NCBI GenBank assembly: GCA_040002735.1
Contig: JBDUDX010000257.1
Coordinates: forward strand, 1-6,242
DNA from: JADGOV01 sp040002735
GTDB lineage: Bacteria; Actinomycetota; Actinomycetes; JADGOV01
Length of the DNA: 6,242 nt
Direction of reading: 5' to 3'
Positions 1 through 4,949 of the stretch are shown one piece after another (position 1 is the first letter of the stretch; each line of letters starts with the position of its first letter). The translations under genes and the position numbers were made by a program. Below the pieces are notes generated by a model, which saw only the letters and a list, made by a program, of their open reading frames with translations, was not told where the DNA came from and searched no databases.

Positions 1-1
1 C

Positions 2-1273
2 GTGCACGACATCGGCAAGAACCTGGTCGACATCATCCTCACCAACAACGGCTACACCGTGGTGAACCTCGGCATCAAGCAGCCGGTGTCGGCCATCCTG
101 GACGCGGCCGAGGAACATCGCGCGGATGTGGTGGGCATGTCCGGCCTGTTGGTGAAGTCGACCGTGGTGATGAAGGAGAACCTGCAGGAGATGAACTCCC
201 GCGGGATCGCCACCGGGCTGCCGGTGCTGCTCGGCGGCGCGGCGCTGACCCGCGCCTACGTGGAGCAGGACCTCGCCGAGGTCTACGCCGGTGAGGTCCG
301 GTACGCCCGGGACGCCTTCGAGGGGCTGCGGCTGATGGACGCGCTGATGGGCGTGAAGCGTGGCGTCGCCGGCGCGGAGCTGCCGGCGCTGCGGGAACGG
401 CGGGTTCGTACCTCCAACCGTCCCGACGCCACCGCGGACGCGGACATGCCGGTGCGGTCGGATGTGGCTCGGGACAACCCGGTACCGGCCCCGCCGTTCT
501 GGGGGAGCCGGGTCATCAAGGGCATCCCGCTGGCGGATTACGCCGTCCTGCTGGATGAGCGAGCCACGTACATGGGGCAGTGGGGGCTCAAGTCCAGTCG
601 TGGCGACGGTCCGTCGTACTCCGAACTCGTCGAGACCGAAGGCCGCCCGCGGCTGCGGATGTGGCTGGAACGGGTACAGGCCGAGCGGATGTTGGAAGCC
701 GCCGTGGTCTACGCCTACTACCCGTGCGTCAGCGAGGGCGACGACCTGGTGGTACTCACCGAGGACGGTGGCGAGCGGCACCGGTTCACCTTCCCGCGGC
801 AGCGGCACGGCCGGCATCTCTGTCTGGCGGACTTCTTCCGCTCGGCGGACTCCGGCGAGACCGACGTCTTGGGCATGCAGCTGGTGACGATGGGCCCGCG
901 GATCGCCGAGGTGACGGGCGAGCTGTTCGCCACCAACGCCTACCGGGATTACCTGGAACTGCACGGGCTGTCGGTGCAGCTGACCGAATCCCTGGCCGAG
1001 TACTGGCATCAGCGGATGCGCGCCGAGCTGGGTTTCGCCGCCGAGGACCCGGACCGCACCGAGGACTTTTTCGACCTGCGGTATCGCGGGGCGCGGTTCT
1101 CCTTCGGCTACGGCGCCTGCCCCGACCTGGAAGACCGGGCGAAGCTGGTGGACCTGCTCGAACCCGAGCGCATCGGGGTGAAGCTGAGTGAGGAGTTCCA
1201 GCTGCACCCGGAGCAGTCCACCGACGCGATCGTGCTGCACCACCCCGAGGCGAAGTACTTCAACGCCAAGTGA
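2..1273 (+). CDS. metH: Cobalamin-dependent methionine synthase, C-terminal part (5' end outside window)
   Basis: This is the C-terminal 423 residues of 5-methyltetrahydrofolate-homocysteine methyltransferase, which makes methionine in the cytoplasm using methylcobalamin. The fragment opens at VHDIGKN, the core of the DxHxxG cobalt-ligating motif. The histidine is fragment residue 2 and the preceding Asp lies just outside the window. GMSGLL (45-50) and GGAALT (78-83) are the usual cobalamin-domain contacts. After a linker rich in Arg, Asp and Pro (about 120-165) comes the AdoMet-binding reactivation domain, with CLADFF and, near residues 365-380, RFSFGYGACPDLED, the counterpart of the RxxPGYPACP AdoMet site in E. 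coli MetH. It ends in a HHPEAKYFN-type tail, as I recall for actinobacterial MetH. The first GTG (position 2) is an internal Val codon, not a start. The homocysteine and folate domains should lie upstream. The stop overlaps the next gene. Identification is very secure; the frame is intact. Confidence 0.97.
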   Translation: MHDIGKNLVDIILTNNGYTVVNLGIKQPVSAILDAAEEHRADVVGMSGLLVKSTVVMKENLQEMNSRGIATGLPVLLGGAALTRAYVEQDLAEVYAGEVRYARDAFEGLRLMDALMGVKRGVAGAELPALRERRVRTSNRPDATADADMPVRSDVARDNPVPAPPFWGSRVIKGIPLADYAVLLDERATYMGQWGLKSSRGDGPSYSELVETEGRPRLRMWLERVQAERMLEAAVVYAYYPCVSEGDDLVVLTEDGGERHRFTFPRQRHGRHLCLADFFRSADSGETDVLGMQLVTMGPRIAEVTGELFATNAYRDYLELHGLSVQLTESLAEYWHQRMRAELGFAAEDPDRTEDFFDLRYRGARFSFGYGACPDLEDRAKLVDLLEPERIGVKLSEEFQLHPEQSTDAIVLHHPEAKYFNAK

Positions 1274-1950
1274 GGACATACGACGACCGACCGGCCGCCG
1301 TGCTGTTCGACATGGACGGCCTCCTGGTCGACTCCGAACCGCTCTGGTACGAGGTGGAAGCGGAGATCGCTCACTCCCTCGGCGGCGAGTGGCTGCCCGC
1401 GGACCAGGCGGGGTGCGTCGGTGGGCCCCTGCATGCCACGGCCCGCCGAATCCTGGCCCGATCCGCGTCGCCGGCCGCCCTGCCCGACATCGAAAACCGG
1501 CTCATCGACGGGATGGCCTCCCGGCTGCGCCGAGGAGTGCCGCTGCTGCCCGGCGCAGCCGACCTGTTGGCGGGCTTGCAGCAGCTCGGCATCCCCACTG
1601 CGCTGGTTTCCTCCTCCGAGCGTCGGCTGATGGACATCGCGCTGGCCGGCGTGACCGATCACACCTTCGACGCCTCCGTTGCCGGCGACGAGGTGCAGGC
1701 CCGCAAGCCCGATCCGGAGGCGTATCTGCGCGCCGCCGCCCTGCTCGGCGTGGATCCCACCTGCTGCGTGGCGTTGGAGGATTCCCGTACCGGGGTGGCC
1801 GCTGCCGAAGCCGCTGGCTGTCTCTGTGTGGCGGTGCCCGATTTGGCACCCGTTCCGGCGACTCTCACCCGGCCGGTGCTGACCTCCCTGGCGGAGATCG
1901 ACGCGGATTGGTTGGTGTCCCTGCCGCGGCGGCTTCGACCGGCCTGCTGA
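1270..1950 (+). CDS. HAD-superfamily hydrolase (beta-phosphoglucomutase/phosphatase-like)
   Basis: A 226-residue soluble HAD-fold enzyme with all four motifs. Motif I is DMDGLLVDSE, with nucleophile D14 and acid/base D16. Motif II is a serine in SSS (114-116). Motif III is K146 in RKPDPE, and motif IV is E170-D171 in ALEDSRTG. The helical cap inserted after motif I (about 25-90) and the DGLLVDSE signature place it in the beta-phosphoglucomutase/2-deoxyglucose-6-phosphatase-like group (subfamily I). Members dephosphorylate or isomerise small sugar or nucleotide phosphates, and the substrate cannot be read from the sequence. The start is GTG at 1270, sharing GTGA with the metH stop. No Shine-Dalgarno precedes it, so translation is probably coupled to metH. 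Length is normal for the family. From general knowledge a HAD gene often follows metH in actinobacteria, but a role in methionine metabolism is not established. Confidence 0.93.
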   Translation: MRTYDDRPAAVLFDMDGLLVDSEPLWYEVEAEIAHSLGGEWLPADQAGCVGGPLHATARRILARSASPAALPDIENRLIDGMASRLRRGVPLLPGAADLLAGLQQLGIPTALVSSSERRLMDIALAGVTDHTFDASVAGDEVQARKPDPEAYLRAAALLGVDPTCCVALEDSRTGVAAAEAAGCLCVAVPDLAPVPATLTRPVLTSLAEIDADWLVSLPRRLRPAC

Positions 1951-1967
1951 GCCAGTACGGTAAGGCA

Positions 1968-2732
1968 GTGATCGACTCCGCCGACCGTTCGCAGCTGGAC
2001 GATTCCGAACTGGCGGCGGTGCTGGCCACCCGAGCCGGCCAGCTCCTCCTCGACGTTCGGGAGCGTTACGCCGACGCTGAGCAGGGCCAACGGAGGGCAG
2101 CCGGCGACCGCGAATCGCACGAGTACCTGCTCGCGGAGCTTCATTCCGCCCGCCCCACCGACGTTGTGCTCTCCGAAGAAGGCCGGGACGACCGGGCACG
2201 ATTGGCCGCGGACCGAGTGTGGATCGTCGACCCGCTCGACGGCACGCGGGAATTCGCCGAGTTCCGCGACGACTGGGCGGTGCACGTTGCCCTGTGGGAA
2301 TCCGGAGACCTGACCGCCGGAGCCGTCGCCTTGCCGGCGAGCGATGTTACCTTCGCCACGCCGACCATGTCCCTGCCGCCGGCCCCCGACGGCCGCCTCC
2401 GGATGGTGATTTCCCGTACACGACCACCGGCGTGGACCGAGGAGGTGGCCGGGACGCTGGGCGCCGACGTGCTGCTGATGGGCTCGGCCGGTGCCAAGGC
2501 AATGGCTGTCGTGCAGGGCCACGCCGAGATCTACCTGCACGCCGGCGGCCAGTACGAGTGGGACTCGGCCGCTCCGGTGGTGGTGGCCCGGGCGGCCGGC
2601 CTGCACACCTCCCGGATCGACGGATCGCCGTTGCGGTACAACCGCCGGGACCTGCTGCTGCCCGACCTGTTGGTCTGCCGACCGGAGCTGGCCCAGCGGG
2701 TGTTGGCAGCGGTTCGCGCCGCGGTGCGGTAG
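1968..2732 (+). CDS. cysQ: 3'-phosphoadenosine-5'-phosphate (PAP) phosphatase, inositol monophosphatase family
   Basis: A 254-residue member of the Li+-sensitive inositol-monophosphatase fold that hydrolyses PAP (and possibly PAPS or inositol phosphates) to AMP in the cytoplasm. Metal-site motifs are complete: SEE (69-71), DPLDGT (88-93) and WDSAAP (198-203). From memory it aligns along its whole length with M. tuberculosis CysQ, including the N-terminal ELA...AGQLLLxVR helix, the DDWAVHVALW strand, SAGAKAMAV and the DGSPLRYN segment near the end. The GTG start at 1968 is chosen because it lies just before the conserved LDDSELA stretch and after the HAD stop. Only a weak, very close AAGG precedes it, so translation probably depends on the upstream gene 17 bp away. 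The open frame extends upstream, but that part is out-of-frame HAD coding sequence. It converges on the sulfotransferase fusion gene, an enzyme class that generates PAP. Confidence 0.94.
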   Translation: MIDSADRSQLDDSELAAVLATRAGQLLLDVRERYADAEQGQRRAAGDRESHEYLLAELHSARPTDVVLSEEGRDDRARLAADRVWIVDPLDGTREFAEFRDDWAVHVALWESGDLTAGAVALPASDVTFATPTMSLPPAPDGRLRMVISRTRPPAWTEEVAGTLGADVLLMGSAGAKAMAVVQGHAEIYLHAGGQYEWDSAAPVVVARAAGLHTSRIDGSPLRYNRRDLLLPDLLVCRPELAQRVLAAVRAAVR

Positions 2733-2744
2733 CCGCTGGCGGCT
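2731..2744. terminator. Small hairpin between convergent stop codons
   Basis: AGCCGC-TG-GCGGCT is a perfect inverted repeat lying in the 11-bp gap between the cysQ stop and the stop of the opposing gene, touching both stop codons. In practice it would form a 5-bp stem with a CTGG tetraloop. There is no U-tract on either side. It may act as a weak bidirectional terminator, but in DNA this GC-rich a short palindrome can arise by chance. Confidence 0.3.
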
Positions 2745-4204
2745 CAGTACCGATAACGCCGACGCAGCGGCCAGGTGGCGACGGCCACCAGGGCTTGGGA
2801 CCGCCGGGGCAGACCGCTGCGCCAACCTTCGTCCCGGCGGAGCACCATCCGGCCGGTACGGAACCGCATCGGGTTACCCGCCACGGTGTGGCCCTGGCCG
2901 AGGGTGACCGAGCCCGCATCGAGGTGGTCCAGGGGCACCTCGTCGGGAACGCCGGCCAGTCGCAGCACCCGTCGCAGTTGTCGTTCCGGGTCGTCGATCA
3001 GGTCTTCGTAGCGGACGACGATGGAGGGGACCAGCCGGGCCAGCCCCTCGACCATGGCGTTGTGCCCGGTCCACAACACTCCGGAGCGGCCGGGTGAGTA
3101 GATCGGCATGTAACTCTCCCCCCGAGCCACCTCCGGCCGCCGGCGTTGCTTGAGCCAGGAGTTCGCCACTCCCCGCGGATCCCGCACGGCGTGTACCAGC
3201 CGCAGGTCAATGCCGGGCACCGCGCGCAGCAGGTAGCCGTAGGAGGCGTGCTTGCTCGAGTCGACGATGACCGATGCCCCGGCCACTTCGCCGAGCGCGC
3301 CGTACATCTTGCCGAGCAGCTCGGCGTACTCCTGCAGTTGATGGCGATACCGCGGCAGTAGGGCCTTGGCCAGCATCGCCGGTATGTAGCGATTGCGGTC
3401 GACCGCTCGTTTGAGGCCGATGACGTGTGCCACGTCGAGCGCTTCCCAACCGCCGAAGGCCTTCCGACCGACCTCGGTCCACAGCGGACAGGCGGTGAAC
3501 GGCTCACCACAACCGCAGCGCTCATCGGCCGCGACGCCGCGCTCCCACAGATGCACCAACTCACCGGAGGAGACCACGCCGGGCACCTCGCCCAGCATCC
3601 GGTCGAGCAGCGTGGTGCCGCTACGACCGAAACCACCCAGGTAGAGCACAACCGGCCGATCGGTCGGTGGCATCGCCGGATTCGCCAAACCCGCCACCAC
3701 GTTGGCGAACGCTCGCACCGCTGTCTCCCGGCGCTCGTGCTCCGCGCACGGAGCCACGGAAAACGACTCCGGGCAGGCCAACGCGGCGTCCAGGGCGGCG
3801 AAGAACTGCGCCCGGGTCTTGGCCATCCGCACCAGCCCGGCCTCGTCCATCCGAGCAGCAAACAGTTGCTGATGGTCATCCACGTGCTCACCGAAACTGC
3901 TGTCCCGTGGCACCACGATGGGCAGGCGTCCGGCATGGCGGGATTCGGTAATCGTCGCCGGACCACCGTGGCAGACGATCACGTCCGCGGACCCGATCCG
4001 GGCCGCCATCTCCGCCGCGCTGAAGAAGGCGACGCCCTCAGCGCGTTTCGGCGCGATGGAGGAGCCGTACTGAACAACGCAGCGAGTGTCCGTCGCCGGC
4101 TGGTCAGTTATCCACCGATCGCACCAGCGGACCAGTCGATCGAACGGGTGCCAGTCGGTGCCGAGCAGCACGAGCACCGTCTTCGGCGCCGGCGCGCGGT
4201 TCAC
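2744..4204 (-). CDS. PssE/EpsF/Alg13-like glycosyltransferase domain fused to a PAPS-dependent sulfotransferase
   Basis: A 486-residue two-domain protein. Residues about 8-175 match the GT28 C-terminal (Alg13/PssE/MurG-C) fold: VLVLLGTDWHPFDRL at the first strand, CHGGPATITESRHAG (79-92), LPIVVPR and EHVDDHQ (106-112), which form the UDP-sugar pocket. Residues about 184-486 are a sulfotransferase: the 5'-phosphosulfate loop GFGRSGTTLLDRML (191-204), DSSKHASYG (315-323), and the 3'-phosphate site HAVRDPRGVANSW (338-350). A cysteine cluster CGCGEPFTACP (C230, C232, C239) is, from memory, common in actinobacterial members. No membrane segment is obvious, so action is probably on the cytoplasmic face, with the partner encoded just upstream. 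The start is GTG at 4204, forming a GTGA overlap with the upstream stop. An ATG at 4258 would overlap that gene by 58 bp and adds only 18 unconserved residues. The acceptor, the donor sugar and sulfation itself are inferred. Confidence 0.88.
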   Translation of the reverse strand: MNRAPAPKTVLVLLGTDWHPFDRLVRWCDRWITDQPATDTRCVVQYGSSIAPKRAEGVAFFSAAEMAARIGSADVIVCHGGPATITESRHAGRLPIVVPRDSSFGEHVDDHQQLFAARMDEAGLVRMAKTRAQFFAALDAALACPESFSVAPCAEHERRETAVRAFANVVAGLANPAMPPTDRPVVLYLGGFGRSGTTLLDRMLGEVPGVVSSGELVHLWERGVAADERCGCGEPFTACPLWTEVGRKAFGGWEALDVAHVIGLKRAVDRNRYIPAMLAKALLPRYRHQLQEYAELLGKMYGALGEVAGASVIVDSSKHASYGYLLRAVPGIDLRLVHAVRDPRGVANSWLKQRRRPEVARGESYMPIYSPGRSGVLWTGHNAMVEGLARLVPSIVVRYEDLIDDPERQLRRVLRLAGVPDEVPLDHLDAGSVTLGQGHTVAGNPMRFRTGRMVLRRDEGWRSGLPRRSQALVAVATWPLRRRYRY

Positions 4205-4731
4205 AGTAATGGCCCGATCAGTTGGGCCCCGGGGTAGAAGGCGAGCTGTTCCTCCCACTGGACGCAGAAGCGGTCACTGAGCGGCCGGCACAGTCGCCCG
4301 GTCAATGTCGGCGTATCGATGCGGTCGTATACCTCGATATAGACCGTAGGTACGCCGGTCAGCTTGGCGAGCAAGAAAAACGGGAAAGCGACCGCGGCGC
4401 CGGTGGAGACCACCACATCGGGGCGGTACGCGCGCATCACCCGGACCGCGAGGCCGGTGTTGCGAATGAGGTTGCCGACGTGTCGGGTGGTCGGGTGAAA
4501 CGCCCACACGACGTCCTCGCCGGCTAGGGACGATACGGCGTCGGGCGTACGGAAGGTGACCCATCGCCGCTCACGATCCTGCCACCAGCTGCGCAGGGCC
4601 GCCAACTGCGCGAGGTGCCCACCGCTGGACCCTACGAGGAGAACCCGGCCCGCGGTCTGCCCACCGAGGTGGGGCCCGGATGAGGCTGATTGCGGTTGTG
4701 CGAGGGCGCCCTTCGGGGTGACATACCCCAC
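4201..4731 (-). CDS. PssD/EpsE/Alg14-like glycosyltransferase subunit
   Basis: A 176-residue homologue of the Alg14 family, the partner that binds acceptor and membrane for an Alg13-like catalytic subunit. In rhizobial PssD/PssE and streptococcal capsule systems such pairs add the second sugar to a lipid-pyrophosphate-linked sugar. Visible signatures are RVLLVGSSGGHLAQL (29-43), the hydrophobic stretch from PDVVVSTG to TVYIE (104-133), which probably contacts the membrane, then DRIDTPTLTGRL, QWEEQ and a C-terminal IGPLL. The GTG start at 4731 is preferred because a perfect GGAGG (4744-4740) lies 8 nt upstream. In-frame ATGs at 4794 and 4932 lack ribosome sites and would add low-complexity residues not expected in the family. 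Residues 1-28 are a polar extension of unknown role. It overlaps the next gene by GTGA, so the two subunits are probably translated together. Donor and acceptor sugars are unknown. Confidence 0.9.
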   Translation of the reverse strand: MGYVTPKGALAQPQSASSGPHLGGQTAGRVLLVGSSGGHLAQLAALRSWWQDRERRWVTFRTPDAVSSLAGEDVVWAFHPTTRHVGNLIRNTGLAVRVMRAYRPDVVVSTGAAVAFPFFLLAKLTGVPTVYIEVYDRIDTPTLTGRLCRPLSDRFCVQWEEQLAFYPGAQLIGPLL

Positions 4732-4739
4732 TCCATCAT

Positions 4740-4744
4740 CCTCC
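4740..4744 (-). promoter_or_regulatory. Ribosome binding site of the Alg14-like gene
   Basis: On the minus strand GGAGG lies 8 nt before GTG at 4731. It is the only strong Shine-Dalgarno among the candidate starts and decides the start in favour of 4731 over the upstream in-frame ATGs. Confidence 0.75.
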
Positions 4745-4901
4745 GAGTTCCCCGTTGTCAGCGGAGCGCCGGTAGGTGACGTTCCAACCTCCATTGAACC
4801 AGCCGACGGGCGGTTTCTCTGGCTTGCGTGCGGACTCGATAAGCCGTCTGGCGGCGACTTCACGGCAGTCGGGGGAACGGAGGGCCGATATCTACAGCGG
4901 C

Positions 4902-4920
4902 TTTTCGGCGTCGGCGAAAA
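4902..4920. promoter_or_regulatory. Inverted repeat upstream of the GH26-like gene (possible operator or leader hairpin)
   Basis: TTTTCG (4902-4907) and CGAAAA (4915-4920) form a perfect 6-bp inverted repeat around a 7-nt centre. Flanking GG (4899-4900) and CC (4921-4922) could extend it past one bulged C. It ends 29 bp before the ATG at 4950, close to the ribosome site, where it could be a repressor site or a leader hairpin. T4/A4 arms are unusual in this GC-rich window. Function is inference only. Confidence 0.3.
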
Positions 4921-4935
4921 CCTCATTACCACTTT

Positions 4936-4941
4936 GAGGAG
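4936..4941 (+). promoter_or_regulatory. Ribosome binding site of the GH26-like gene
   Basis: GAGGAG sits 8 nt before the ATG at 4950. Together with the signal peptide that follows directly, it fixes the start of the secreted hydrolase. Confidence 0.8.
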
Positions 4942-4949
4942 ATGCGATT

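Larger units (their letters stand above)
4732..4949. promoter_or_regulatory. Divergent intergenic region, presumed promoters for both flanking transcription units
   Basis: These 218 bp separate the start of the minus-strand glycosyltransferase unit from the plus-strand GH26-like gene, so promoters in both directions must lie here or further out. It looks more AT-rich than its surroundings. I found no convincing -35/-10 pair. A TATCTA at 4889-4894 could serve as a plus-strand -10 but lacks a -35 at the right distance. A GGGAAC at 4873-4878 resembles an ECF-type -35 without a matching -10. No riboswitch fold or tRNA was recognised. Confidence 0.5.

Noticed and set aside
2..4. GTG at the window edge as a gene start
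   Set aside because: It is the Val codon inside the cobalamin motif of MetH, whose coding sequence continues upstream of the window.
1188..1967. In-frame upstream extension of cysQ
   Set aside because: It overlaps the whole HAD gene out of frame and reads as Arg-rich nonsense. Family homology begins just after GTG 1968.
1108..2199. Minus-strand open frame (363 codons) across the metH end and HAD gene
   Set aside because: An antisense shadow of conserved coding sequence in GC-rich DNA; composition Arg/Gly-rich and no recognisable domain.
1659..2825. Long minus-strand open frame (388 codons) opposite the HAD gene and cysQ
   Set aside because: The product is low-complexity, rich in Arg, Gly and Gln, with no motif. 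The opposite strand carries clear HAD and CysQ motifs throughout.
3425..4237. Plus-strand open frame (270 codons) opposite the sulfotransferase fusion
   Set aside because: Antisense to both conserved domains; the His/Arg-rich product has no family signature and no ribosome site.
4205..4258. ATG at 4258 as start of the glycosyltransferase/sulfotransferase fusion
   Set aside because: It would overlap the upstream gene by 58 bp; GTG at 4204 gives a GTGA junction and begins just before the conserved first strand.
4873..4910. ECF-type promoter starting with GGGAAC
   Set aside because: No matching -10 element at 16-18 nt; the nearest CGTC-like sequence is about 30 nt away.
4732..4932. Longer N-terminus for the Alg14-like protein from ATG 4932 or ATG 4794
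   Set aside because: Neither has a ribosome site and the added residues are not family-like; GTG 4731 has a well-spaced GGAGG.
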